A DNA stretch of 64,000 nt from Natrialba swarupiae (GTDB lineage Archaea > Halobacteriota > Halobacteria > Halobacteriales > Natrialbaceae). The notes beneath the pieces are model-generated. The model was given only the letters and a program-made list of their open reading frames with translations. It had not been told where the DNA came from and ran no database searches. The position numbers and the translations under genes were made by a program. Below are positions 17,519 through 26,706 of this stretch, piece after piece. The stretch's first letter is position 1. Each line of letters starts with the position of its first letter. The stretch covers positions 355,253 through 419,252 of the forward strand of contig NZ_VTAW01000001.1 in NCBI RefSeq assembly GCF_008245225.1, written 5' to 3'.

Positions 17519-18544
17519 TTACTCCACCGACTCCGCGGACTTCGACGGGCGGCGAAATCTGTCCGGATCGATCGCGTGCGCCAGGGGCTCGAACTCGGTT
17601 TCGAGCGGATAGCTGAGGACGTCGTCCGGGTTTGCGAGTATCCGACCGAGGACGACCTCGGAGATCCGGGCGACGGGGTTCCAGGTGTCGTAGTAGACGT
17701 CGTAAACGTGCTCCATCTCTTCGGTTTCCATGTACTGAAAAAGTGAGTAGCCGTCCGGTCGTCGCTCGAGAAAGACCGACTCCGTGTACATTTCCTCCGC
17801 CTCGATCATCGCCTGACTCCACGTTTCGATCGGGCCAAGCTCCAGTTCACCGTCGATCACCCGCCGCGAGAGCGACGCCATCCAGTCGGCGAACCGCCCC
17901 GGGAGCCCCGAGTTGAGGTCCATCCGGACCAGTTCGACGTCGACCGTCCGTTCCGACGCGAGTTCCGGGCCAGCGAGCACCGCTCGGTCGGTCGGTTCGA
18001 TCGCTCGCGGCCGGTTCGGGTGGACGGCGTGAACGATCATCTCCCGGTCCACCGGTTCCGTCTCCGGACGTACCGCGTCGTGGTCGACGGGGAACGCATC
18101 GGCGAGCACCGTCTCCGGGTCGTCCCACGTTGCGGTCACGGAGCGCGGAACCTCGACGTACCAGACGAGTTCGGGCTGGGCCGTTCGATCGAGGAACAAC
18201 GACGCGGTCGTCGCCGCGTCGACGCCAAGCAACCAGTCGGGATCGTCCTCGGCAACCCGGCGCCGCACCTCGGCGACGATTCCCTCGAGCGCATCCGCAT
18301 CGAGTCCGTCCGCATCGAGCCGTCGTCGGACGAGGAACGCGGCCGCGTGGCGCTCCGTGACGACCTCGTCGTCGACCGCCTCCGAACCGACACCGTCGTC
18401 GACCGCGACCGAACCGAGATCGCCGCCCGCCGTCGCCGAATCACGCCCACTCGATCGGAACCGACGCCAGAGGAACACACCGGCGAGTGTCGCGATTCCC
18501 GCCACGAGTCCGTACTGCCGCCATCCTCGGGAGCTTTCCGTCAT
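17519..18544 (-). CDS. membrane-anchored protein with a C-terminal DUF6176-like domain
   Basis: 341 residues from the ATG at 18542-18544. One N-terminal membrane segment (YGLVAGIATLAGVFLWRRF) comes first. A middle domain holds LLGVDAATTASLFLDRTAQP and YVEVPRSVTATWDDPETVLA. The C-terminal part RTVDVELVRMDLNSGL ... EEMYTESVFLERRPDGYSLF ... YMETEEME resembles the DUF6176 fold (a small ferredoxin-like domain). The start lies 85 bp from the divergent Bat-type regulator. Function unknown. Confidence 0.7.
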   Translation of the reverse strand: MTESSRGWRQYGLVAGIATLAGVFLWRRFRSSGRDSATAGGDLGSVAVDDGVGSEAVDDEVVTERHAAAFLVRRRLDADGLDADALEGIVAEVRRRVAEDDPDWLLGVDAATTASLFLDRTAQPELVWYVEVPRSVTATWDDPETVLADAFPVDHDAVRPETEPVDREMIVHAVHPNRPRAIEPTDRAVLAGPELASERTVDVELVRMDLNSGLPGRFADWMASLSRRVIDGELELGPIETWSQAMIEAEEMYTESVFLERRPDGYSLFQYMETEEMEHVYDVYYDTWNPVARISEVVLGRILANPDDVLSYPLETEFEPLAHAIDPDRFRRPSKSAESVE

Positions 18545-18600
18545 ACCCGAGAGGAGAGACCGAACGGAAATCGGATTGGTCACGAAACACATCGGTTTTT

Positions 18601-18606
18601 TATATA
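18601..18606 (+). promoter_or_regulatory. TATA box of the Bat-type regulator
   Basis: TATATA within GGTTTTTTATATATTAAG, centred about 27 bp before the ATG at 18630, so the transcript is probably leaderless. Confidence 0.7.
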
Positions 18607-18629
18607 TTAAGAGTTCATCTCGAGAGGCG

Positions 18630-19277
18630 ATGAAGTCGATGCACGTCTCCCTCGCACACGACGAGGAAACGCTCTCGCCGATCCATGCGGCGATCTGTGA
18701 CTCACCCGACCTCGAGCGGGAGGTCGTCCTCGGCGGGCAGTCAGTCGACGGCGTCGAGACGATCACCTCGTTCGTCACCGGTGAGCCATCCGCGTACGAG
18801 TCGGTTCTCGCGGACCTCGAGGGCGTCCGGGAGTACGACATCACGCCCACGGACGACGGCTTTTTCGTGTATCTTCGTCGGGAACTCGAGTCCGAGGGGC
18901 TGTCGTTGCTGAACGCGCTCGCCCAGGAGACGGTCGTCGTCGTGCCACCGATCGAGCTTCGCGCCGATCGAACGATCCGGTTGACGGTCGTCGGCCACCC
19001 GGCGGATCTCACCGACGTCCTCGAGGAGCTGTCGACGGGCGTGACCGCCGACGTCCTCTGGGTGAGTGACTCCGTGACGGTCGCCGAGACGCCTGTCTCC
19101 GATCGCCAACTCGAGGCACTCGAGGCCGCCCGCGACGTCGGCTTCTACGAGATTCCGCGACGAAATGGGATCGAGGCAGTCGCGGCGAAACTGGACTGTG
19201 CGGTCTCGACGGCCTCGGAACTGGTCCGCCGGGGCGAGGCCAACGTGGTGGGGCGGACGCTCGAGACGCAGTTGTGA
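18630..19277 (+). CDS. bacterio-opsin-activator-like HTH transcriptional regulator
   Basis: 215 residues. The N-terminal ~150 residues form the unnamed sensor-like domain found before HTH-10 in haloarchaeal Bat-type regulators (SLAHDEETLSPIHAAICDS, VLWVSDSVTVAETP). The C-terminal HTH reads LSDRQLEALEAARDVG-like: SDRQLEALEAARDVGFYEIP, then GIEAVAAKLDCAVSTASELV. The family acts on light, oxygen and other stress responses. Target genes are not identifiable. It diverges from the DUF6176-like gene, so cross-regulation is possible. Confidence 0.88.
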   Translation: MKSMHVSLAHDEETLSPIHAAICDSPDLEREVVLGGQSVDGVETITSFVTGEPSAYESVLADLEGVREYDITPTDDGFFVYLRRELESEGLSLLNALAQETVVVVPPIELRADRTIRLTVVGHPADLTDVLEELSTGVTADVLWVSDSVTVAETPVSDRQLEALEAARDVGFYEIPRRNGIEAVAAKLDCAVSTASELVRRGEANVVGRTLETQL

Positions 19278-19332
19278 TTCGGTTCGCTTCGGGTGAGGTC
19301 GCTTTGGCTGGGTTCGGTTCGGCTGGATACCA

Positions 19333-20031
19333 TCAGTCACCACCGACGTCCGCTTTTCGAGCGATGATGGTGTAACACGTCTCGAGGAAGAATCTGTCGA
19401 CGAGTTCGCTCTCCGCGAAGACCGCGGCTACGGAAGCGGGGACGTCGCCGTCGGGATTCCAGTTGGCGTACCAGCGGAGAAACCGCCGGAGAAACGGGTT
19501 CGCGATCCGTGCAGGTCCCTCGGGGACGGGTCCGATGTCGATTACTGCCAACGGGGCTCCGGGGCCGAGATGCCGGTGAACGTTCTCGACCGCCTCGCGG
19601 ACGTCCGGCATCACGCTCATCGAGAGCGTGGCGACAGCCGCGTCGAAGCGCTCCTCGAACTCGACCGTCGTCGCGTCCGCGCGGCGGACCTCGACGTTAT
19701 CCCAGCCGTGACGGTCGATCCGATCACGTGCCTTCTCGACCATCTCGGGGCTGTAATCGACGGCGACGACCGTCCCGTCGCCGCCGACGTCGTGGCGGAT
19801 TCGCTCGAAGTTGACCCCGGGTCCGCAGCCGACGTCGAGGACGCGATCGCCCGACTCGAGCCCCAGTTCGTCGATCGCCGCCTCGCGCATCGGCTCGAAG
19901 TCCCGCTCGCTCAGCCGGTAGTAGTCGCTCCACCGATCCCACATCCGTCGGCTTCGCTCGAGGTGGTCGTCGTCCGGCGTCGAGTCGGTCGGTTCCCCCT
20001 CGGCCGTCGCGTTCGATGTTCGGCTGGCCAT
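19333..20031 (-). CDS. class I SAM-dependent methyltransferase
   Basis: 232 residues with the standard Rossmann methyltransferase motifs: RVLDVGCGPGVNFERI (motif I), VVAVDYSPEMVEKARDRI (motif II with the acidic ribose-binding Asp), EVRRADATTVEF, and FDAAVATLSMSVMPDVREAV. It resembles the UbiE/Methyltransf_11 class. The ~35-residue N-tail is disordered. Substrate unknown. Confidence 0.88.
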   Translation of the reverse strand: MASRTSNATAEGEPTDSTPDDDHLERSRRMWDRWSDYYRLSERDFEPMREAAIDELGLESGDRVLDVGCGPGVNFERIRHDVGGDGTVVAVDYSPEMVEKARDRIDRHGWDNVEVRRADATTVEFEERFDAAVATLSMSVMPDVREAVENVHRHLGPGAPLAVIDIGPVPEGPARIANPFLRRFLRWYANWNPDGDVPASVAAVFAESELVDRFFLETCYTIIARKADVGGD

Positions 20032-20195
20032 ACCGGTACTCGAGTCGAAATCGTGGTGTATCTACTCACGAAATATATCGCGTGTTTATATAGGAAGTCG
20101 TTGGCAACCGAACGGCGGTCGTCTCGAGCAACTGGAACCCCCGTCCGCTCTCCGGCGACCGCGGGCTATTTGCTCGTCGGGCCGCTACGGCGGCC

Positions 20196-21218
20196 ATGAT
20201 CGATCTGCGTTCGGACACGGTGACCGAACCCGACGAGGCGATGCGCGAGGCGTCCCGGGACGCCGCGGTCGGCGACGACGTCTACGGCGAGGATCCGACG
20301 GTGAACGACCTCGAGGGGCGGGCCGCAAAAGCGGTCGGGAAGGAAGCCGCGCTGTTCGTCCCGACCGGTACGATGGGCAATCAGATCGCGGCCCACGTCC
20401 ACACCGAGCCCGGTCAGGAGGCGCTCGTCGAGCGCAAGAGTCACGTCTACAAGTACGAACTCGGCGGTCTAGCCCAGCACGCCGGCCTCCAGGTGCGAAC
20501 CGTCGACGGCGGCGCCAGGGGGATTCCGACACCCCAACAGATCGAATCGGCATACGTCGAGGAGGACCTCCATCGGCCCGGAACCGGACTGTGCTGTCTC
20601 GAGAACACCCACAACGCGCGAGGTGGCGTCGCGATTGCGCCCGAACGGCTCGAAGCCGCGGCCAACGCGGCCCGCGAACGCGACGTCCCGGTTCATCTCG
20701 ACGGCGCGCGCGTGTTCAACGCCGCCGTCGCGCTCGACGTTTCGGTCACGGAGATCACCCAACACGTCGACTCCGTCATGTTCTGTCTCTCGAAGGGTCT
20801 CGGCGCGCCGATCGGCTCGATGCTCGCCGGTCCCGCGGAATTCGTCGAGCGGGCGCGTCGAACACGAAAGCTGTTCGGCGGCGGAATGCGACAGGTCGGC
20901 GTCGTCGCCGCCCCCGGCCTCCGCGCGCTCGAGAACGTCGACGACCTCGAGACCGATCACGAGAACGCGCGCGTCCTCGCCGAGGGACTTCGCGACGTCG
21001 ACGGGTTCGCGGTGCAGGAACCGGAGACGAACATCGTCCTCGTAGACGTCTCCGAGACGGGACTCGACGTCGACGCAGTCCTCGAGTGCCTTCGGGAGCG
21101 AGACGTGCTGGCGACGCCGTTCGGCCCGACGACGATCCGATTCTGTACGCACCGGGACGTCTCTCGGGACGATATCGAACGAGTGATACCGCGCGTCGAG
21201 GCGGCGGTCTCCGTCTGA
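20196..21218 (+). CDS. ltaE: low-specificity L-threonine aldolase
   Basis: 340 residues of the fold-type I PLP aldolase. Motifs: MIDLRSDTVTEPDEAMREA, VGDDVYGEDPTVNDLE, FVPTGTMGNQIAAH, LENTHNARGG, HLDGARVFNAAVAL (Asp/Arg contacting PLP) and FCLSKGLGAPIGSMLAGP with the Schiff-base Lys. It splits L-threonine or allo-threonine to glycine and acetaldehyde. A TATA-like CTATTTGC lies 28 bp before the start. Its stop falls within a family A half-element. Confidence 0.94.
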   Translation: MIDLRSDTVTEPDEAMREASRDAAVGDDVYGEDPTVNDLEGRAAKAVGKEAALFVPTGTMGNQIAAHVHTEPGQEALVERKSHVYKYELGGLAQHAGLQVRTVDGGARGIPTPQQIESAYVEEDLHRPGTGLCCLENTHNARGGVAIAPERLEAAANAARERDVPVHLDGARVFNAAVALDVSVTEITQHVDSVMFCLSKGLGAPIGSMLAGPAEFVERARRTRKLFGGGMRQVGVVAAPGLRALENVDDLETDHENARVLAEGLRDVDGFAVQEPETNIVLVDVSETGLDVDAVLECLRERDVLATPFGPTTIRFCTHRDVSRDDIERVIPRVEAAVSV

Positions 21219-21251
21219 TACGGGCTGTCGTACAACGTATCGATGTGATCG
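21215..21251. repeat. family A palindromic repeat, half copy
   Basis: CTGATACGGGCTGTCGTACA and the following CGTATCGATGTGATCG align with the left half of the 40.5-kb copy. The right half is not visible. It starts on the stop codon of the threonine aldolase gene. Confidence 0.5.
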
Positions 21252-21328
21252 TCTTCCCGGTCTCGCGGATTACGGGCGCAAGCGGGACGAACGCGACACT
21301 TTTGTGGGCTGACTGGTCATACCGTCTC

Positions 21329-22522
21329 ATGAGCGATCGCCCGACAGCCGGCCGAAACGCGTCGACGCTTTTCGTGTTGATCGCGTTCGTCCTTGCCGCA
21401 CTCAACCTTCGACCGGCGATCGCGTCCGTCCCACCGGTGCTCGAGGTGATTCGAGCCGATCTGGCGCTGTCGTATACCGCGGTGAGCCTCCTGACGACGA
21501 TCCCGATGTTCTGTATGGGTCTGTTCGCGTTTCTGACGCCTCGGATCGCCCAGTATGGTCGTGAACGTGGACTGTTCTGGGCGATCGTCCTCGTGGGACT
21601 CGCGACCGCCGCGCGGATCGCCGGAGACAGCGTTGCGATCCTGTTCGTGACGACGATCGTCGTGGGGATCGCAATCGCCGTCGGGCAGACGCTGTTACCG
21701 GCGCTCGTCAACGAGTACTTTCCGGACCGGGCCGCGTTCGCGACCGGCGTCTACTCGATCAGTCTGGCAGTCGGGGCCACCCTGGCCGCGGGACTGACTG
21801 TTCCGGTTTACCAGATCGGCGGCTCGTGGACGTTGGCGCTTGCGAGCTGGGCGGTGCTCGCCGTCGCTGCTGCCGTCGTTCTCGTTCCACTGGTTCGCGG
21901 AAGTCGAAGCGATTCCGGGAACGGGGTCGATGCACCACAACGTCTCCCCTGGCGGACTCCGATCGCGTGGGCGGTCACGCTCTTTTTCGTCTGCGCGTCG
22001 ACGATTTTCTACTCCGGGCTCACCTGGTTAGCGCCGCGATACGTCGCGCTCGGCTGGGACGAGTCCACCGCCGGCTTTCTGCTGACGACGTTTACGCTGA
22101 CACAAGTCGTCGGAATGGGGCTGTTCATGCTGTTCGGAGACCGGATCTCCGACCGCCGACCGTGGATTTTCGGGATGGGGAGCGTGACGGCTGCGAGCCT
22201 CGTCGCGATCGCCGTTGCCCCCTCGACGTATCCATGGCTTCTCGTGGCGGTTCTCGGCTCCGGGAGCGGCGGACTGTTCACGATCGCGCTCACGCTCCCG
22301 ATCGACCTCGCGGCCGACGGGTCGACCACCGACCGACTCGCGACGATGGGGATGGGAATCGGATATATGGTCGCGGCGATCGGCCCATCGGTCGTCGGCG
22401 GAATCAGGGACGTGACCGGGAGTTACGTCCCCGCGTTCGTCGCACTGGGGACAGTGGGCGTCTTCATGATCGCACTCGGTGTCGCGTTCAGGCCGGGTAA
22501 CGACGGCGCCGTCGGCGCGTAG
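21329..22522 (+). CDS. CynX/NimT-type MFS transporter
   Basis: 397 residues, with about 12 hydrophobic spans in two halves. The signature LNLRPAIASVPPVLEVIRAD opens span 1-2, and a glycine-rich GIAIAVGQTLLPALVNEYFP follows. These are features of the cyanate permease (CynX)/NimT subgroup of MFS exporters and importers. I start at the ATG at 21329 (MSDRPTAGRN), with ACTTTTGTG about 30 bp upstream as a weak TATA. Substrate unknown: cyanate, nitroimidazole-like or amino-acid derivatives are all seen in the family. Confidence 0.85.
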   Translation: MSDRPTAGRNASTLFVLIAFVLAALNLRPAIASVPPVLEVIRADLALSYTAVSLLTTIPMFCMGLFAFLTPRIAQYGRERGLFWAIVLVGLATAARIAGDSVAILFVTTIVVGIAIAVGQTLLPALVNEYFPDRAAFATGVYSISLAVGATLAAGLTVPVYQIGGSWTLALASWAVLAVAAAVVLVPLVRGSRSDSGNGVDAPQRLPWRTPIAWAVTLFFVCASTIFYSGLTWLAPRYVALGWDESTAGFLLTTFTLTQVVGMGLFMLFGDRISDRRPWIFGMGSVTAASLVAIAVAPSTYPWLLVAVLGSGSGGLFTIALTLPIDLAADGSTTDRLATMGMGIGYMVAAIGPSVVGGIRDVTGSYVPAFVALGTVGVFMIALGVAFRPGNDGAVGA

Positions 22523-22596
22523 AACGGCCTCATCGCCTGAGGGTTTACCGGCGACCGGATCCACGACCGTTGCGTGGCGAACGGAGATCAGTCCCG

Positions 22597-22728
22597 CTAC
22601 CGACCGTCCATTCCCTCGCGAAACTCGAGGATCGTCCGCCGAAGCAGCAAGTACGAAAAGAAGACGAGCGAGAGCAGGATCAGGACGATCGCGATAATGA
22701 CCGGATCGTCTGGGATGAACTCGAACAT
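22597..22728 (-). CDS. 43-residue single-span membrane protein
   Basis: Read from the ATG at 22726-22728 to a TAG at 22597: MFEFIPDDPVIIAIVLILLS and then LVFFSYLLLRRTILEF and a short polar tail. One transmembrane helix with a basic RR stop-transfer is evident. The frame is clean and acidic at the N-terminus, as in real haloarchaeal small membrane proteins. Function unknown. Confidence 0.6.
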   Translation of the reverse strand: MFEFIPDDPVIIAIVLILLSLVFFSYLLLRRTILEFREGMDGR

Positions 22729-23142
22729 GGGAGACTGGTACCGCCCCCGCGTGCAAAATCGTTTCGACGCGTCTCGAACGATCGGACGAGACGTGGCCGG
22801 CCCGTCTTGGCCCGCGTTCGACCCGACGAGACAGGGATCGACCGCTCGAGGGGTGTCGATCTCGATAGGTAAAACCGGTTTTTGAGCTTACGTCGCTTAT
22901 ATTGAAACCGACGACGTAGCCGAGAGTGGGTGTCGTCCGGTCCCCGGCGGCCCTGGTCGCCGAGATCGGGGTACCCTCCATCACCCACCTAAACGCCCTC
23001 CACGCCCGTTCGACCCGGTCGACGTCCCATCCACCTGTGGATCCCGCTGACGCGTTTGCCCTCCCCTTGGCCGTTGACGAGTTTTCGACCGTCTATAGCA
23101 CCCAGTGTTCGTTTACGGGTCACGTTCGTTCCCCGAATCGTT
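22729..23142. other. 414-bp intergenic stretch, one structured element, no convincing gene
   Basis: It contains CTTATATT near 22906 and the hairpin element at 22926-22988. The rest, including the sequence up to the phosphoesterase gene, shows no start codon plus coding-quality frame on either strand. No tRNA, RNase P or SRP RNA motif was found. Confidence 0.5.
22926..22988. ncRNA. candidate structured element (hairpin)
   Basis: GTGGGTG (22926-22932) pairs with CACCCAC (22982-22988). Inside, CCCC pairs with GGGG and GGCGG with CGCC. A TATA-like CTTATATT lies ~25 bp before. It could be a small RNA, a terminator or a DNA palindrome; the evidence is only the pairing. Confidence 0.25.
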
Positions 23143-23667
23143 TCAGTCGGTTCCCGCGTTTCGGGAGCGTTCGATCGCGTCGATCGGCGTCCCGTCTGGC
23201 TGGTGAAGTTCGATCTCGAACCCATCCGATCGACTCTCGAGGACGGCAAACCCCAGCCTGTTTCCGCGGGGTTGGGCGTGACTGCCGGGATTGACGAGCA
23301 CCACGTCGTCGGTCTCGACGAGCGTCGGCCGGTGGGTGTGCCCGGAGACGACGACGTCGGCACCGCGCGAGCGGCCGAACATCGACAGGCCAGTCGCCCC
23401 GCCCTCGCGTCGGTGGGTGACGGCGAACCGAACTCCCTCCTCGTCGACCGTCCGGGCCGTCGGCAGTCGGTCGCGGACGGCCGCGCTGTCGGCGTTGCCG
23501 TGGACGGCGAACAGCCGGTCGCACTCGTCCTCGAACGCCTCGAGCGCGGACGTACTGGTAAAATCGCCGGCGTGGATCACGACGTCGGCCTCGCGAGCGG
23601 CGGAAAGTGCCTCGCCCTCGAGTTCGTGGCCGCGGGGACTGTGCGTATCCGAGAAGATGGCGATCAT
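23143..23667 (-). CDS. YfcE/MJ0936-type metallophosphoesterase
   Basis: 174 residues from the ATG at 23665-23667. All metallophosphoesterase blocks are seen: MIAIFSDTHSPRG (D-x-H), VVIHAGDFTS (GD), AVHGNADSAAV (GN), RFAVTHRREGG (H) and VVSGHTHRPTLVE (GHTH). Single domain. It likely hydrolyses phosphodiester bonds using Mn or Ni. An upstream extension in frame is discounted, since the first conserved residue is within seven of this Met. Confidence 0.9.
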   Translation of the reverse strand: MIAIFSDTHSPRGHELEGEALSAAREADVVIHAGDFTSTSALEAFEDECDRLFAVHGNADSAAVRDRLPTARTVDEEGVRFAVTHRREGGATGLSMFGRSRGADVVVSGHTHRPTLVETDDVVLVNPGSHAQPRGNRLGFAVLESRSDGFEIELHQPDGTPIDAIERSRNAGTD

Positions 23668-23848
23668 GCTCTCGGTTTGGGGCCCGGTAGTGACGTTCCT
23701 TTTCGTTTCGACTCGCCAGCGTTCGTTGACACCGCCGAGGTCGCGCCGGGCTGGCGCCGCTCGTGTCGGGAACACGACGGAGAAACGAACCCGGTCTCGA
23801 GCGGAAACGAAGGGGTCCGTTTACCCAGAACGGAAGCGGAGCCGAGGG

Positions 23849-24256
23849 TTAGGCCGGTTCACCCGCGGTCTCGTCGTGGATCGCGACGACCGTCGATCCC
23901 GGCGGCCGGTCGTTCGAGACCGCGGTCACCGTCGTTTCCTCGAGGTCGACTGCGGACCTGAGCGGTGACCAGCCGTCGTCGGTTTCTACACCCACCGCGA
24001 CGTCGGTCGGACTCGCTCCCGGCGGGAGCCCCGTCGGATCGTAGACGAGTTCGACGCGGATCGCCTCGAGCGCTCGCAAATCGTCGACACCGACGAGGTC
24101 GACTGGGTTCGACAGCGCGCCTGCCGGCGGATCGACGGCGGCCGGCTCGAGGCCGACGTGCTCCGGGACGACGCCCGCGACGACGTCGAGTCGTGCGCCC
24201 GAGCGCTCGAGTGTGAACTCCGCGACGGTGCCGGAATCGTAGCCGGGGATGGGCAT
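23849..24256 (-). CDS. uncharacterised 135-residue protein
   Basis: From the ATG at 24254-24256: MPIPGYDSGTVAEFTLERSG, then an LDLVGVDDLRALEAIRVELV-like beta/alpha stretch and GLPPGASPTDVAVGVETDDGW. The frame has good haloarchaeal codon composition. It is acidic with no signal or membrane segment. No family recognised. It lies between the phosphoesterase and the divergent helicase gene. Confidence 0.6.
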   Translation of the reverse strand: MPIPGYDSGTVAEFTLERSGARLDVVAGVVPEHVGLEPAAVDPPAGALSNPVDLVGVDDLRALEAIRVELVYDPTGLPPGASPTDVAVGVETDDGWSPLRSAVDLEETTVTAVSNDRPPGSTVVAIHDETAGEPA

Positions 24257-24482
24257 AGTCGGGGCGAAGCACTCGAGGTACAAGGCGATAGACCGCGCAG
24301 GTGCTGGCTGTGATATTCGGTAGCAGTCAGCGCGACGGGGACGGGAGCTCCACCGGTGAGGGCAGAAGCGATCTCTCGCGCCGCTCGAGCCCTCGAGTCT
24401 CCCACGGCTCCGACGACGCCGGCTTCTCGGGGACTCGAGTGAGACGAACGCTTTTATCGTAGCGGGAACCAATTCACCCATC

Positions 24483-26657
24483 GTGTCCGAGACGAGCGGC
24501 TACATGCGGTTTTTCCCCTACGAGCAGCCCTACGAGAACCAGCGCGAGGCGATGGACCGGATCTACAACACGCTGGTTCGCGGCCAGGACGTCCTCTTCG
24601 AGGGTGCCTGTGGAACGGGAAAGACCCTCTCCTCGCTCGCCCCCGCACTCGAGGTCGCCCACGAACAGGACAAGACGGTCGTCATCACGACGGACGTCCA
24701 CCAACAGATGCGCCAGTTCGTCGCCGAGGCCCGCGCGATCACGGCCGAGGAGTCGATTCGTACGATCGTCTTCAAGGGGAAGTCGTCGATGTGTCATATC
24801 GACGTCGGCTACGAGGAGTGTCAGGCGTTGCGGGACAACACCCGTGCGGTCGTCGACGCCGAACGCGACCGCAACCAACTCGAGCGCCGCCAGCGGGAAC
24901 TCTTAGCGGAGAGTCAGGAGGGCGACGGCGGCGCGGCCGACGCCCGCTCGGCAGTGATGGACGAACTCGAGTCGATCGAGGAACGGCTCGCAGATCTCGA
25001 GGAACAGAACGTCTGTGAGTACTACCGGAACAACCTGACCGAGGGGACGGACGACTTCTTCGCCTGGCTCTACGAGGACGTCCGCACGCCCGAGGAGATC
25101 TTCGAGCGGGCCGAGCGAAGCGAGTTCTGTGGCTACGAGCTTCTGAAAGAGGGGATCGAGGGCGTCGACCTGGTCGTCTGTAACTACCACCATCTGCTCG
25201 ATTCCACCATTCGCGAACAGTTCTTCCGCTGGCTCGGCCGCGACCCCGAGGACGTGATCGCCGTCTTCGACGAGGCCCACAACGTCGAAGACGCCGCTCG
25301 CGAACACGCGACGCGGACGTGCTCGGAGCGGACGTTCGAGTCGGCGCTCGACGAACTCGCCGAGACCACCGACCCGCGTGCGGAGGACGCCGCGAACGTC
25401 GTTTCGGCGTTCCACCGTGCGCTCGTCGAGACCTACGAGGAATCGTTCGGCTTCGGCGATCGAGGCGGAATCGGCAAGAACTGGGAGGACGTCCCCATCG
25501 CCAACGAGAACCGCAAGGACGACCTCACCCTCGAGTTCCTGCAACGATACTCGGGACGGGGGATCGACGCCGACTTAGAGGCCGCGATGAACCTCGGCCA
25601 GGACTTAGACGAGGAGTACGAGGAGGCCTACCGCGAGGGCGAGACGGCGACGCGAACGGAGTGTCAGACCCTCCAGGCCGCGGCGTTCGTCAGCGCCTGG
25701 ATGAACGAGGGCTCGAAGGAGGGGCTGTATCCGGTCGTTTCGGTGACTCGCGACGCCGGCACGGACGAGGTCTACGGCCGCGCGGAGCTTTACACCTGCC
25801 TGCCGCGACAGGTGACGGGAGAGCTCTTCGAGGAGGTGTACGCCACAGTGTTGATGAGCGCGACGCTCCAGCCGTTCGACGTCACCGAGGACGTTCTGGG
25901 ACTCGAGGAGGCGGTGACGATGGCCTACGGATTACAGTTCCCGCCGGAGAACCGGCGGACGTACGCCGTCGAGACGCCGCCGCTTTTCTCCTCGGATCGT
26001 GACGATCCAGCAGTCCAAGAGGAGGTCACCGGGACGATCCACGACGCCGTCCGGATGACGCCCGGAAACACGCTCGTCTTCTTTCCCAACTACGGCGAAG
26101 CGAGTCGGTACGCAGAGCGCCTCGAGCGTCGCGCTGGCGACGTAGCCGTCTATCTGGACGAGCCGGGAACGTCCGCCGAGGAGATTCGCCAGAAGTTCGT
26201 CGACGACGACGGGGCCGTTCTCTGTACGTCGCTGTGGGGAACGCTCGCCGAGGGCGTGAGTTTCGACGGCGACGACGCCCGCACAGTGCTCGTCGTCGGC
26301 GTTCCCTACCCGCATCTTGACGACCGCGCGGAGGCGGTCCAGGAGGCCTACGACGCCGCGTTCGATGGAACGGAGACGGGGTGGCGCTACGCCGTCGAGA
26401 TTCCGACCGTCCGGAAGACGAGACAGGCGCTTGGACGCGTGATCCGCTCGCCCGACGACGTCGGCGTTCGCGCCCTCCTCGACGCTCGCTACTCTCGAGA
26501 GGCGAAATCCAATCTCGGCAAGTACAGCGTCAACGGGAGCTTTCCCCACGAGGAACGCGAGGAGCTACTCGACATCGATCCGACCAAGCTCAAGTTCGCG
26601 ATGTTGAACTTCTACGCCGACCACGACGGCTACGACGGAGATACGCCGTCACCCTGA
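24483..26657 (+). CDS. XPD/Rad3-type Fe-S DNA helicase
   Basis: 724 residues starting at a GTG (24483) after TTTTAT at 24452-24457, about 28 bp upstream. Walker A is FEGACGTGKTLSSLAPALE. An iron-sulfur domain is suggested by four spaced Cys (KSSMCHIDVGYEECQAL, NVCEYYRNN, SEFCGYELL), and the DEAH box reads AVFDEAHNVEDAAR. C-terminal motifs include VLMSATLQPFDVTEDVLGLE, VGVPYPHLDD and QALGRVIRSPDDVG (motif VI). This fits superfamily 2 helicases that unwind 5'-3' in nucleotide-excision repair. A variable insert sits at about residues 130-175. Confidence 0.92.
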   Translation: MSETSGYMRFFPYEQPYENQREAMDRIYNTLVRGQDVLFEGACGTGKTLSSLAPALEVAHEQDKTVVITTDVHQQMRQFVAEARAITAEESIRTIVFKGKSSMCHIDVGYEECQALRDNTRAVVDAERDRNQLERRQRELLAESQEGDGGAADARSAVMDELESIEERLADLEEQNVCEYYRNNLTEGTDDFFAWLYEDVRTPEEIFERAERSEFCGYELLKEGIEGVDLVVCNYHHLLDSTIREQFFRWLGRDPEDVIAVFDEAHNVEDAAREHATRTCSERTFESALDELAETTDPRAEDAANVVSAFHRALVETYEESFGFGDRGGIGKNWEDVPIANENRKDDLTLEFLQRYSGRGIDADLEAAMNLGQDLDEEYEEAYREGETATRTECQTLQAAAFVSAWMNEGSKEGLYPVVSVTRDAGTDEVYGRAELYTCLPRQVTGELFEEVYATVLMSATLQPFDVTEDVLGLEEAVTMAYGLQFPPENRRTYAVETPPLFSSDRDDPAVQEEVTGTIHDAVRMTPGNTLVFFPNYGEASRYAERLERRAGDVAVYLDEPGTSAEEIRQKFVDDDGAVLCTSLWGTLAEGVSFDGDDARTVLVVGVPYPHLDDRAEAVQEAYDAAFDGTETGWRYAVEIPTVRKTRQALGRVIRSPDDVGVRALLDARYSREAKSNLGKYSVNGSFPHEEREELLDIDPTKLKFAMLNFYADHDGYDGDTPSP

Positions 26658-26706
26658 TCGGGCGCGCGCACGAGACGCCAGCACGCACGACCGTCTCGAG
26701 GAGGTA

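Noticed and set aside
17519..19012. A longer start for the DUF6176-like protein
   Set aside because: The extension overlaps the divergent Bat-type regulator and its promoter and does not look coding.
20591..21328. Long N-terminal extension of the MFS transporter
   Set aside because: It overlaps the threonine aldolase gene in another frame and is Arg-rich; the true start is at 21329.
22926..22988. RNase P RNA or SRP RNA
   Set aside because: None of the universally conserved bases of either RNA are present in or around the hairpin.
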